This document shows positions 1-11,060 of a stretch of 64,000 bases of DNA, piece by piece. Origin of the DNA: Primula veris. Taxonomy: Eukaryota > Streptophyta > Magnoliopsida > Ericales > Primulaceae. The stretch covers positions 25,480,126 through 25,544,125 of the forward strand of contig OY821747.1 of the NCBI GenBank assembly GCA_963682055.1, given 5' to 3'. Within the stretch, counting starts at the first letter, position 1. Each line of letters begins with the position of its first letter. The notes beneath the pieces were generated by a model. The model did not search any database. It was not told the origin of the DNA and saw nothing but the letters and a program-made list of their open reading frames with translations. The translations under genes were made by a program, and so were the position numbers.

Positions 1-946
1 CAAATTAAAATACTGAAATAAAATTACAAAATTGAAAAGATAAAAAAATATAAATAGCAGAATTGAAATGCGTTAATTAAAAGACAGAACTGAAAAGACG
101 AGGCGACCGTAAACAGTCTGCCCTTAACCGATATTCGCCCAACCACCTTAAGGTTTCTGGTTGCGTTGGCGCTTCGATCCCAAGATACAACGTCTCAGAT
201 GACTCGCCGGAAACTGACGACGAGTCAAGGTCGAGGTTTTGGTGGGTGGTTCTCTCTGTTTCTAATATGCTATGAGAAAAATTATGTTGTTGTTTTCATA
301 ATGAAAAATTGTGTTTAGAGAGTGGGGGAGAGCTGCCTACTTATAGGCTAACCTGAAATCTCAGCCATAATGGTCACTTAATTTAGTATTCGAAACTGCT
401 GAATTAATGATGCAGTTATCATTTAATTGCATCAGTTACAAGCTTGTTGGAATTTTTGGGATAACTCTCAGACTTTCTTGGAACCAGAACCGAAACATTC
501 CCCAAGTCCCAAACCCGTGCCCGTGCCCGCTACCCGAGATCGATACCGAGCGAGCGCGTGTGTGGTACACTTGACTACACACACATATGAGGCTACACAC
601 TAGTACCACTCTCTAGTGGTGAATATGTATATAAACTATTCAAAATAGTTTTTTCTCTTTGATGTGGTATAATCATTTGGGTGGCTTCCCCATCCATTTG
701 ATTTCCCACTTGCTCTCCCAAAATTTCAGATTTCGTCTCTCAATGGTTCAACTTCGGAATCAATTTTCATTCACACCCATTCACCGAATAAGTCATGCGA
801 TATACCGTTTCGAAACTTGTCACACAAACTACTCAAACCAATTGAATACGAAATCTAAACTTTAGATTATTCGCATGGAATTTGACAATTATTTTAGACT
901 CGTGACCAATTTCAAAAAACATCATGTTTGATGGTTTTTTCCAACA
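1..946 (-). mobile_element. Ty1/copia LTR, old copy, cut by window start
   Basis: This stretch aligns by eye, with many substitutions and indels, to most of the LTRs of the element at 28682-37151. It shares the A-rich 'ctgaaa' part, the 'accacctt-aaggtttctgg' segment, the 'gagcgagcgcg' block and the 'cacccattc-ccgaata' segment. It ends in CCAACA at 946, like the young LTRs. On the minus strand a TATA-like TATAAGTAGG (336-345) sits where the young LTR has TATAAAAGG. It has only a few CCC-type units near 498-530, not the long arrays of the young copies. The left boundary lies outside the window, so a solo LTR and a truncated element cannot be told apart. Confidence 0.85.
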
Positions 947-1156
947 CATATATCATTACCCAAATTGTAAAAGTGTCTATTAAAAACTGAATGACACAAG
1001 AAATCAGCAAAAGATAAATAAAAACTATTGTGCGCTTGTTAGTAGTAAAAAGTTTCAAATATTAATTAAAAATGATAGTAAAATCGTAGTAGTAATAAAT
1101 AAATAAATAAAACCCCTACTTAGGTCCTGAACTTTTTAGTTGCCTAACTGAAATAA

Positions 1157-1237
1157 TCTCTCTCTCTCTCTCTCTCTCTCCGGAGAGATTGTAGACTCTC
1201 TGGCTATCATCTTCATAAGGTAATTTCTTCCTCTTTA

Positions 1238-1273
<36 letters not shown>
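1157..1273. repeat. Microsatellites (CT)n and (CT)n(AT)n
   Basis: Two dinucleotide tracts, CT at 1157-1180 and CT running into AT at 1238-1273, lie in the presumed promoter or 5'-UTR of the bHLH gene. CT-rich tracts close to the transcription start are common in plant genes and would fit a leader sequence. Confidence 0.8.
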
Positions 1274-1350
1274 ATATTTATCATAATAGTTATAGATATA
1301 AACAGCTTATATCAGGGGAGGAGCTTGAATTCCCATAACTATAGATAAAC

Positions 1351-1837
1351 AAACTATTTTTTGTAAGTAATTTGACTTTTTTAATAATCTGTTTAGCATA
1401 GTTATTTAGTAATTAGTATCACCTTTATTTTTTTATTTTTTTTCCAGTTGGTTTTTAGTTTTTATTTAAATTCGGGCACCCACATTCCGGATTTTTAAGT
1501 TGGATTTTTAAATATTCTTGTAAGTAATTTGAATTTTTTTAAAAATATGTTTAGAACAGTGATTTAGTAATTAGCATCCCCTTAGATTATTATTTTTTCC
1601 AGTTGGGTTTTAATTTTTATGTAAATTCCGGCACCGCACCCACATTCAGAATTTTTATGTAAACTCCCATAATTCTAGCAAATAAAATATTCTTTGCAAG
1701 TAATTTTGACTTTAAATTCTGCTTAGAATAGTGATTGAGTATCACCTTATATTTTTTTTTCGTTTTCAGTTGGGTATTAATTTTTCATGTTAATTCCGGC
1801 ACCCGCATTAAGGATTTTTTAAGTTAGGATTCTCGGA
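1351..1837 (+). repeat. Three ~160-175 bp tandem copies upstream of exon 1
   Basis: Three diverged copies begin near 1356, 1517 and 1694. Each carries, in order, a donor-like 'gtaagtaattt' (gcaagtaatttt in the third), an AT-rich part, a pyrimidine-rich acceptor-like 'ttttccag' or 'gttttcag', then 'ttgggt..taattttt' and 'attccggcaccc'. The last copy ends about 6 bp before the ATG at 1843. Confidence 0.75.
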
Positions 1838-1842
1838 GAGCG

Positions 1843-4800
1843 ATGATGAGAGATGCCCAGTTCGAAGAGGAAGGCTACGATGATGTGGACCTGATTTCGT
1901 CTCGAAAAGGTACAATCTTTTGCCTATGCCGCTGTCATTTTTTGGCAAAATGTTAGGTGAACATTTAGTTTAGTATTTCGCACGATAGTTTAATTTTGGT
2001 TCATGCTTGAATATAGTGTGCTTAACCAATAGGATTCTTTTTCCATTCACATTTATTCTGATGTTTTGCGCTATAGTTATCAGTACATTAGGACGGAAAC
2101 AGGAATTTAAAAAGGAAGGGGTTGAAACGCTAGTTTTGGTAAATAGGGGCTGAAACGCTAAATTTTGAAGATTTTAGTCAGTATCTATGTAGTAAGGATA
2201 CTTTTTTTTTTTTGTTGGAGTATCGGATACGGATAAGCCCTGATACGGGGATACGGTATCCGATACGGGGATTGGAGTATTGTTGACTATTTTGAGGTTT
2301 GACCTTCTGGATATGGCTAAGATACGGCATGGATACGTTTTGGATACGGCGGGGTGAAAATGATAGTCTGAAAATTTTGGAAAAAATAAAAAGGTAAAAC
2401 ATAAAAGAAATAAACATAAAGGGATAAAAGTACTTTTAGATCTACTTTGATTTCACACATCACATATAAACACAAAAGATATATACATACACACTAATAT
2501 AAAGAGAGGATACAAGTGCTTTTTTGTAATGATTTAGCATTATTTAGCTGTTATAAGTGTTGTAATAATCCTAGCGCTAGTTGGTTGATCTTTCAGACAA
2601 GTGTCTTTTAATGATTCTCCTAGCTAACTATATTGAACACGTGTTGTGTTCTGGCTAAAGTTTCGGGAATACTAATTTTTAGTTTGAATGTTTTGTAACT
2701 ACTTTTATTATAAATAATATATATATTAATATTTTAATGATTGACGTATCCTAGCCGTATTGTATCCTAAATTTCCAAAAAAAACCGTATCCCCGTATCC
2801 TTATCGTATCGGAATACGATACTCGTATCCGTATCCGTGCAACATAGGTCAGTGTACATAGAAAGAAATACTTTTCAGTTTTTTTAATCAAAATGACATG
2901 TTCGTTTCGAAAAGGTACAATTTTTTGCTTTAGCCATGGTCAGGGAAGGAAACAAAATTTTTTAAGTGAATGGTCCGAAACGCTAATTTTGGTAAATACA
3001 GGCTGAAACGCTAATTTTTGAAGATTTTAGTCAGTATACATAGAAAAAGAAATACCTTTTCATAATTTTTTTATCAAAATTAAGTGGACCTCATTTTGTC
3101 TCGAAAAGGTACAATCTTTTGCCTATGACACTGTCAGGTACAGAAATTTTTTATAGGGGATGGGCAAACGCTAGTTTTGGAATATAGGGGCTGAAATACT
3201 AAATTTTGAAGATTTTAGTCAGTATACATAGAAAAAGAAATACCTTTTCATTATTTTTTTTATCAAAATTAAGTGGACCTCGTTTCGTCTCGAAAAGGTA
3301 CAATCTTTTGCCTATGCCTCTGTCAGGGACAGAATTCTAAAGGGGAGGGGCCGAAACACCAATTTTGGTAAATAGGGGCTGAAACGCAAAATTTTGAAGA
3401 TTTTAGTCAATATACATAGAAAAAAGTACTTTTTCATATATTTTTTTATCGAAAAAGTGAACCTCATTTCGTCTAGAAAAGGTACAATCTGTTGCCTATG
3501 CCACTGTCATTTTTGGCAAAATGTTGGGTGAATCCGGTGCGTGCTTGATAATAGTGTGCCTAACCAATAGGGTTCTTTTTCCCATTCACATTTAGTTTGA
3601 TATTTCACGGGATAGTTATCGGTACATTAGGACGGAAACAGGAATTTTATAGGGGAGGGGTTGAAACGCTAAATTTTGAAGATTTTAATCGATAACATAG
3701 AAAAAGAAACTTTTTCATCATTTTTTTTTAAAAATGGGAGGCTGCAGCCCCCGATTGTCTCCACCTAGTTTCTTCCCCGGCCAACGTCATTTATGGCTAA
3801 ATGTTCGGTGAACCCACTTCATGCATGCAAATAGTGTGCCTAAGCATTTTTTTTCTAAAAATATTTGACTTAATTTACTTTCAAGGTGGAACCCACATCC
3901 TAGATGGTTTTTTATTGATTTGGCGGGATAGTTCTTTGTACACCGCAGTCAGCACTGCCATTTCTGGCTAAATGTTCGCGGAACTTGGTTTATGTTTGAA
4001 ACTAGTGTGCCTAACCAATAAGTTTTTTTCAAAAAATTCTCGTTGTATTTAATTTTAAGGTGGGACCCTCTAGGATTCTCCCCTCGTAGATGATTTTTTA
4101 TTGATTTCGCATGATAGTACTTAGTACATTAGGTGAACCTGGTTTATGCAGGAAAATAGTGCGCCTTAACAAGAAGATTTTTTTTTCGCGATTCTCGTTT
4201 TATTTAATTTCAAAGTGGGACATACTGGAGATCTTCCTTCTTAGATGCGGTTTTATTGATTTCACGGAATAGTTCTTAGTTCACCAGTGTGGCAAAATGT
4301 TAGGTGAACCTGGTCCTGTTCATGATTGAAAATAATGTACCTAACCAATATAATTTTTACTCTCACTTTATTTAATTCAAACGTGGGACCCACTAGGGTT
4401 CTTCTTTCTTAGATAGGTTTTTTATTGATTTGGCGCGATGGTTCTTAGTACACCGCACCGTCATTTCTGGAAAAATGTTAGGTGCACCTGGTTCATGTAT
4501 GAAAATAAAGAGCCAAACCAATATCTTTTTATTCTCATTTAATTTAATTTCAAGGTGGGACCCCCTAGGGTTCTCTCTTCCTAGATGGATTATTGTTGAC
4601 TAGGCGCACTAATTTTCAGTGCACGGGGTTTTTATCAAATAGTTATTTGTCACTTCCTCTATTTGTATGTCTCGGTCCCTCTTAATTTGTATGGAATTTG
4701 GTGGGAATGCAGAGGCAAAAGGCACAGGAAGGAAGGCGAATCCACGTAGGTTGAAACATTCGGAGACAGAACAGCGAAGAAGGCTTAAGATCAATGAAAG

Positions 4801-7800
4801 GCAAGCTCTTAAAGAAGTGATTTTTCCTTTTTTTAATGTAACTAATGAATGTTTTAGTTCCTAGTTAAAGCGGTTGGAATTTACTTTGGGAAAATTAAAA
4901 GTTCATTGTTGACAATGCAAAGCAGAGTGAACTTTTAGTAATGTATGTAATGGGTGTTTTAGTTCCTAGTTAAAGCAGTTGGAATTTTCTTTGGGAATGA
5001 AATGTTGACAATCGTAAGCACGTTGAATTTTTAGTAATGTATCTAATGGGTGTTTTAGTTCCGAGTTAAAGAGGTTGGAATTTATTTTTTGGGAATGAAA
5101 TGTTGACAATCGAAAGCACAGTGAATAAGTGTATCTTTTGATTGATGTGTATCGATGATTATCTTGTAAAGCGTCTGGCATACTCTTTGAGTAAAGAAAA
5201 AGTGATATTTGAAAGTAAAGAAACGTGTGATGTGTAGAAAGCTTTTTAAAAATACACATTACTCTAAAATGGCATTCGTAATTATGTATATGAATAGTTT
5301 GTGCTCTAGTTTGTTAGTAGATGATTGCTCATTACACTGTTGGTGTTCTCTTTGTGTAATGTAATGTTTACATTTAAATGAAACTCAATTTTTTTCCGGC
5401 AATTTAGTGACTACTAACTTAGAGTAGGGAATTCAACCTTGATTAGTAACTACTAACTTAGCAGTAGCTGCAAAGTTGTGTCTCCAGGGGTGTAATTATC
5501 GAAATAATGCCTTCTTGTTTTTGTGGATATTCTCTTGGTAGCTTAGCTGAGTACTTCAAAAATATGGATCAGAATTGTTACTATATATTGGTCAACAGAT
5601 TGGTGGCCTCTAAATAATGCATAGGAAATGAGTATTAATCTTGTGTACATATGTGATATGTAGAATTACTGCCTACCTAGTTGATTTTCGAGCTAGATTG
5701 ATTATAAGTTGTACAAATTGCAGATTTCAGGTTTTGATGGATCTAATACCTCAAAATGATCAAAAGAGGGATAAAGCTTCATTCTTGTTAGAGGTGCACT
5801 CATCCTGCTATAAGTTTTTTTTGGTTAAGTTTATTTAATTTTTGGAGAACTCAATGAGTGATGTTTACTCCATGTACAGGTTATACAGTACGTCCAATTT
5901 TTACAGGCGAAGATTGATATATACGAAAATTGGAGTGACGAGCCCTCAAAGTTAGTCCCACGGGTAAAATACCGTTCTCTTAACACCCAGTTTTTTACTC
6001 ACTTTTGGCATTCTTGGGCGATTTAACATTGAAGTTATGTTGACGCAAGAACTGACTTTGTATTTTGTATTTGCAAACAGAGAAACAGTACTGAACCTGT
6101 AGAAAGTTTTATTGATCAACAGCATCTCATGAGGAATGGATCTGCTCAGGAAGACAATTATATATTTTCACCTTCGCTTCTCGTTACTGCTCAAAATTCA
6201 TTAAATCAGGGAAGTGCTGAGGCAATATCTCAGTCTAATTATCTTGAGAAGGTGCTGAATCAACCGCATCAATCGTCTCTCTCTCATCCAGTTTTTCAGG
6301 GTTCCCACTCCCAATCGCTGTTAGGCCAAAGTAGATTGTTTACAACTGAGAGCGATCCTCCAAACTATGATTTAAATGGCACGAAAATGAGAGCTGGAAG
6401 GGATGAAGCTAGCATTTCAAATGCCTACTCTCAGAGGTGAGCATATTTACTTAAAGGCTTGTTAGAGTTTATCATACTTACACGGTTGGTTTTATGCACG
6501 ATTTTTCATTTAATGGGATGCACGTTCAGATGCTTTGCTGGATGATTTGTTACTCCTTCGTATGTTACAGTGGGAAGGAAATATGAGATATGTTTTTTTT
6601 TTTCTGTATGTGTTAGATAATCTGATGATTGAAGTCACCATCAGTAGATGCATACCTAATAAACCATAAGTAGAACTCACCCTTTAAAACCGGCTCACAA
6701 GGGGAGGGTGTTCATTGAGTTTTACACAACAAATAGGTGTCCCATGTTATCTATGTGGAAATTGGAAAATGCATTCCACATTATGTTATCCTCAGGACCA
6801 TTACAGAATGTTGATATATGTGACTTGCGTAATCATTCTACTAGCTTGATTGACTTTGTTCATTTTTGTACTTAAAAGTCCCTAACTTGATCATTTCTAG
6901 TTGTCATTTTCTAACTATGTTTCGCAAAGATTTTATGGTCCAAAATCAACTTTAAAAAATCCACTGAAAATCTGTCTGTCCAAAGGTAAAATCTAAAAGT
7001 CAGCCAAAAAGATCTGTTGCCAAACGGATCTGGCTGGGGTCCAAAGGTACTCGTCTCAATCTAGCAGCCTCTGTTGCAAAACGTGACCTTTTGTTATCGT
7101 GAGTTTCAATCCCTCTTTCTCGTTGTAATTTTAGGCAAGTAGGTGACTTGTTGCAAGTCTACTATGTAAAGATTCAAATTCCCCACCTTAAAAAATTTCA
7201 AGAACTAGAACCGCTAAAGTAGTAAAATAACTGATCTTATCTCATTGCCCACCCTTCCAGATACTGAATTCAGTTGATTAGTTATGTTCATATTATTTTT
7301 CGAACATGTTATTTTCTTGTAAAAAGTGTCACTGATTTGTAACTTTTCTCCTGCTGAATAGGTTGTTGAATAACTTAACTCAAGCTCTTCGATCGTCGGG
7401 AGTGGATTTGGCACAGGCTAGTATCGCGGTGCAGCTTGATGTTGGTAAACGAGGAGACACCGGACTTCCTTCTACAATGTTAAACTCAAAGGTATATCTT
7501 ATCCCCTCTTAATTAATTACTAGGCTACAGGGTGTATCTTAGCCTCTATAGAATGTGAATTTTTAAAATTTTAAGGAAAACTTAAGGTTCAGTATTGGAG
7601 GCAAAAATATTCAAATAAAGACCAATATCTTTTAGTTTAGTACTCTCAATAGTCTAGTTCCCATGTAAAGCAATTAAGTTCATTTCTCAAGAAGTTCTGG
7701 GTGGAGAGGAGACTGTGGTTCTCCTCGGTTACAGTATAATCTATACTCGAAAAGACATTGTAAGGGAAAATGAATTACTTGTCTTTGCTAAATTTTCTGA

Positions 7801-7919
7801 ATACAATTTTGCATATGTAGGACAACCAGAACCAATGTCGTGTCGATCAAACTCGCACAGCTGGCGTTGGAACTAGTCGCGAGCCTTCTGATCGAGCTGA
7901 GAAAAGACCAAGATCGTAA
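1843..7919 (+). CDS. BIM2: BIM-type bHLH transcription factor (BES1-interacting MYC-like), 7 exons
   Basis: Exons: 1843-1909, 4713-4800, 5724-5793, 5880-5963, 6081-6436, 7362-7491 and 7821-7919. They join in phase to 894 nt (297 residues plus stop); from memory the Arabidopsis BIM2 protein is about 310. Residues 34-46 are the basic region ([10 protein letters not shown], with His38, Glu42 and Arg46, the E-box-reading set), followed by the helix-loop-helix with [23 protein letters not shown] and [10 protein letters not shown]. The C-terminal exons carry the BIM-type segment [29 protein letters not shown] and end in KRPRS. The acidic N-terminus (EEEGYDDVD) resembles BIM2/BIM3. BIM proteins are nuclear and, from family knowledge, pair with BES1/BZR1 in brassinosteroid-responsive transcription. 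Intron 2 is of the GC-AG type. Compared with the family, about four residues are missing before NWSDEP. Family certain, paralogue (BIM1, 2 or 3) less so. Confidence 0.9.
1886..3710 (+). repeat. ~188-bp tandem repeat containing copies of the exon-1 end and 5' splice site
   Basis: The end of exon 1 with its donor (about 1886-1945) recurs in intron 1 near 2891-2942, 3084-3138, 3273-3327 and 3457-3512. Each copy has the core 'cgaaaaggtacaatc' or a close variant (tagaaaaggtacaatct in the last, cgaaaaggtacaatt in the first). Spacing is 184-189 bp over the last copies. Copies also share 'ggggctgaaacgctaaattt' and 'gattttagtcagtatacat'. A MITE (2185-2847) interrupts the first unit. Confidence 0.85.
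2185..2847. mobile_element. hAT-like non-autonomous element (MITE), 663 bp
   Basis: The element starts CTATGTAG and ends CAACATAG, and both sides run into GGATACGGATA-type subterminal repeats in inverted orientation. It is flanked by 8-bp near-identical duplications, GTCAGTAT (2177-2184) and GTCAGTGT (2848-2855). The uninterrupted target 'gtcagtatacatag' is present in the neighbouring intron repeats (near 3023, 3220), which serve as empty sites. The 8-bp duplication fits the hAT superfamily. No transposase coding. Confidence 0.8.
3508..4625 (+). repeat. ~165-180 bp intron-1 tandem repeat, second family
   Basis: Units starting at the 'tggcaaaatgttaggtgaac' motif or variants lie at 3514, 3794, 3965, about 4120 (truncated), 4290 and 4468, with one more copy at 1943 just after exon 1. 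Each continues with 'aatagtgtgcctaaccaata', 'aaggtgggaccc', 'tagatg-ttttttattgattt' and 'gatagttcttagtaca'. Divergence between copies is high, so the array is old. The array ends about 90 bp before exon 2. Confidence 0.85.
4801..4802 (+). other. GC 5' splice site of bHLH intron 2
   Basis: Exon 2 ends in AATGAAAG and the intron begins GCAAGC; the acceptor is TTGCAG at 5718-5723. Joining these gives codons for INERFQ, the invariant bHLH helix-1 segment, in phase. No GT donor nearby preserves both phase and motif. GC-AG introns are a known minor class, with consensus AG|GCAAGT. Confidence 0.85.
4838..5130 (+). repeat. Three ~100-bp tandem copies in bHLH intron 2
   Basis: Three copies share 'taatg-gtgttttagttcc', 'agttaaagcggttggaattt', 'tttgggaatgaaatgttgac' and 'aatcg-aagcac'. 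Units begin near 4840, 4944 and 5045, close to the GC donor. This is a separate family from the intron-1 repeats. Confidence 0.85.
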
Positions 7920-8794
7920 TAAATCTAAGACGACATACCAACACCCTAATCTGCCATCTTCATTCTCATTTCCATTTCATATTTCTCCCTTTTATCAACT
8001 GTGTTCTTCTCCTGACACTATCCCCTTTAGTCTGGTCGTATTTCGTGGTGATAAAGAACCAGGAATGTACATGTTTTTTCTATTTAATGTGTCAAATTTG
8101 ACAAAGTCCCTGCTTGAAGCTGTTACATATGCTACCCTCAGAGGGGCTCCATGGAAATATTGAGATGCTGCCTTTTGTTCTTATGTCATCCAAGTTTCTG
8201 TTGTTATTTGTTTTCAGAGTTGTTATCATTAGTTACTGAAATTAATTGGTTGTATATATATTTTTAAAGGAATACAAGTTAATTCTGAATTTTTGTACTA
8301 GTATTTGGTGCAAACCATGTGGATATAAAAGGACTCAATCCCCATGTATATCTTTTTCGAATATCGAACTTGCATCTTACATGTTCCATGAGGTCTATAT
8401 GCGAAGTGACAATTAAGTGCAGCACATACGTTTTGTAACAATTAATTAATTAGTGTATATAACTTGGTTAAAGTTAAACAAGCCAAGAAGAGGTTATCTC
8501 TGACAAGTACGTACCTACCTTAATGCATGACAATTGCCAATACTTTTGCTTCAGAGTGTTTTCCATTTTATCTGCATTAATTGTTAGCTCGCTAAATGGA
8601 GAGTATTAAGGATCGATTACTGGCCAATAACTTGGATTAATTTCTTTTAACACAGACAAATTGTGCTTATATAGTTTTAATGCGTGTTATTTAATCAGTT
8701 AAAAGAAAATACAACTAAAATTGTGGGATCACTTGTAAATGATAAGTTGGACAAAAAGAGGAAAAGAGTTGCACAATATGCTTCGATAATAAAA
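7920..8794. other. Convergent 3' flanks of the bHLH and first germin-like gene
   Basis: The bHLH gene (+) and the germin-like gene (-) converge here. Sequence just after the stop at 7919 is probably 3'-UTR. From about 8411 the sequence is the start of the segment that is duplicated at 18822. I see no further gene. Confidence 0.6.
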
Positions 8795-10590
8795 TCAATG
8801 TTGCGGGTTTCCTTCTTCGAACTTTGTCTTGAAGTTGGAAATTGTGTCTTCATCGACACTGAGCGCTTTTTTCAAAAGATCGCTAGAAATCGAAGGATTG
8901 GACCCGAACAAAGAATCTGCCATAAGGACAAACCCAGGATCTTCACTAGTAAGAAACACTTTCGCAAATGCATTGCAATTTCCATCATTATACTCATAGT
9001 GAATAAGACCCTTTGGGAAGACAAATACATCGCCTTTTTTGAGTATTTTCGTGATAAGCTTGTTTTCGGGACTGGAAGTAATAAACCCTACTTCCATTGA
9101 ACCTTCTATTAAGGTTAAAAGTTCGGTAGCTCGGGGATGAATGTGGGGAGGGTTGATACCCCCAGGCGCAATATCAAGACGGGCCATTGAGATTCCAAAA
9201 GTGTTTAATGCTGGCAATTGTGTTACAAATACCTTAGTCACCTTGGATCCGACTTCATTTGTTGTGTTACCTATGGCGGAAAAATCATCAGCAATTTTCC
9301 AGCGTCACGAAGAACATGTGTTCAATTTAGAATTTTTTTGGAAGGTTTTAATAAACATGTGTTCAGTTTAGAATTTTTTTTGGAAGGTTTTAATTTAGGG
9401 AACTTAAAGTTAAATGAAAATACACCTTTCAACCTTTGATTCACTTATGTGAAAACACTGTCATATTATTTCAAATATTGTTAGGTTGATTTTGGCATTT
9501 TTATACCTAAGATAAATTGTATTTAGGTACGTAGTATATATATACTATCATGTATGATTGCAGCCAAATAATTAATTTTACATTTATTGATAAATAAGTT
9601 GACAATATTTGAGTTAAGTGAAAGAATAGATCGATACAATGTATTTTTGCTAAATAAGTTCCAAGTTATGTACGTACATATATGAAATTCCCCCTTAATT
9701 TTTATATAAAAAATTCATTTTTTTAATATCTTTTTCAAAAGTTGTATAATAATTAGTGATTTCATTTTTTATAAATCATGGGGTACTTGTACCCATAAAG
9801 CCCCGCTTAGAGTTACCTACTTACCTGCAATGTGCAAGCCGCTGAAGAAGAAGTCATCTGCTTGCGCCAACTTTGGATCCTCGCAAGTGAGGCCGTTAAC
9901 GTATACTACATCAAAAAATTATGTCTTTTTGTTAAATAACAAATAGAAAATGTTGATCTTAACTTTAAGATCAATCCTACCCGAAAACAAATTTGATTCC
10001 CTAGATTTAAGAAGCTAAAAATACCCTAAATTTTAGACATTGCTCAGTTATATATATATTGAATTTATACTAAGTTGATGGGAACACATGCATGACATTG
10101 TCAGCAAAGTTCTTCCAAGCAGTAAACTTATTTTCTTTCAAGTACAAAAATATTGTACATATATAGTTGGATAAGAGACCGATATTAACTCAAGAACTTT
10201 GGTTACACAAGTGATTTTTTCATTGTAAATTAAGAAGTTGTTCATAATGACACAAGTATATATGCAATATAATAAGGCAGAGTTACTTTGGTATATGTCA
10301 TTAGTCATTACTATTAGACTTACAAATCATGTCTCATGATAAATAAATAAATAAAAAATTGTTTATACATCCTTGGTAAGGTTTTCTCTTTAGCCAGGGA
10401 TCAAGAATTTTGTAATGCAGTCAGCATTAAAAAAAAAATCAATTTATAGCAATAAAGATAAAAAAAACTTAAAATTACCTGAGCTATCTTTTTTGGCTAT
10501 GCAAAAGTCTTGTAGAGGATTATGGGCATATGCTAAAGCAATGTAACAAGTTATAATTAGTAATGCTAATGGCCTAAGATGAGGAGCCAT
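8795..10590 (-). CDS. GLP: Germin-like protein, 3 exons, copy A
   Basis: Exons on the minus strand: 10590-10479, 9905-9825 and 9270-8795, joined in phase to 222 residues, the usual size. Residues 1-22 form a hydrophobic signal peptide ([20 protein letters not shown]), so the product should be secreted to the apoplast. Cys30 and Cys45 match the conserved N-terminal disulfide pair. Germin box 1 is at 101-115 with His107, His109 and Glu114; box 2 ([12 protein letters not shown]) supplies His155. These are the manganese ligands of the germin cupin fold. Family members act as superoxide dismutases, oxalate oxidases or receptors; the activity here cannot be read from sequence. NTTN at 66-69 is a possible N-glycosylation site. 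The ATG chosen is the one followed by the signal peptide; upstream in-frame Met codons lie before the TATA-proximal leader. Confidence 0.93.
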
Positions 10591-10726
10591 TTCAGAATAA
10601 GTGTACTTTTGTGTTGTAAAAGAAAATTGAAAAATCACAGGCCTTACACCAAAAAAAAAAAGTGTTGTAAAAGAAAATGTGCAAACCTTTTGGGATATAC
10701 TTATCATAAAGTAGCACTTGAGGGTT

Positions 10727-10735
10727 CACTTTATA
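10727..10735 (-). promoter_or_regulatory. TATA box of germin-like copy A
   Basis: TATAAAGTG on the minus strand, 137-145 bp upstream of the ATG. The equivalent TATAAAATG occurs at 20960-20968 upstream of copy B, so the site is conserved between the duplicates. Confidence 0.6.
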
Positions 10736-10952
10736 GATGTGGGAAAAATGACATATTTGTCAGTTTTATTTTTTAAAAAAAAAACTTTGTAGGAGCTGTC
10801 TCACTGTATTAAGTTAGACGGCCATTTTTCTTAGAAACGTGTTTATCATTTATTTACTTGACTAAGCATAAGTATTACACATTTAGCTTTTTCTGATGGA
10901 CTTATTTGAACTGTCTTATTAATGTAAAGGTATACTTAGAAAAATATGAGTT

Positions 10953-11060
10953 TGTTGTGATACATTGTGTGGTTGTCCATATTCATGTATAGGTTACATA
11001 CATTATGTATAACCTTTGAGTTTGTGACTTATGGCTTTCTAGCTTCCCTCTTATACATAT
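10953..11060 (+). repeat. Left LTR remnant of the decayed copia
   Basis: Near-identical to 17290-17395 (TGATACATTGTGTGG through GACTTATGGCTTTCTA), then diverges completely. The rest of the left LTR and the primer-binding site have been deleted or replaced by unidentified sequence up to the gag start. Confidence 0.8.

Larger units (their letters stand above)
947..1842. other. 5' flank of the bHLH gene, with microsatellites
   Basis: AT-rich DNA between the old LTR and the first ATG of the bHLH gene. It contains (CT)n at 1157-1180, (CT)n(AT)n at 1238-1273 and a threefold tandem repeat at 1351-1837. The sequence 'cataag|gtaattt' at 1215-1226 and the pyrimidine-rich 'gttttcag' near 1762-1769 could bound a 5'-UTR intron, which is common in plant regulator genes. 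This is inference, because no transcript evidence is available. Confidence 0.5.

Noticed and set aside
2178..2417. Minus-strand 79-residue frame in bHLH intron 1
   Set aside because: Lies inside the hAT-like MITE and has no protein-like composition.
8684..9371. Plus-strand frames across the germin-like gene
   Set aside because: They are antisense to well-supported cupin exons and have no family signature.
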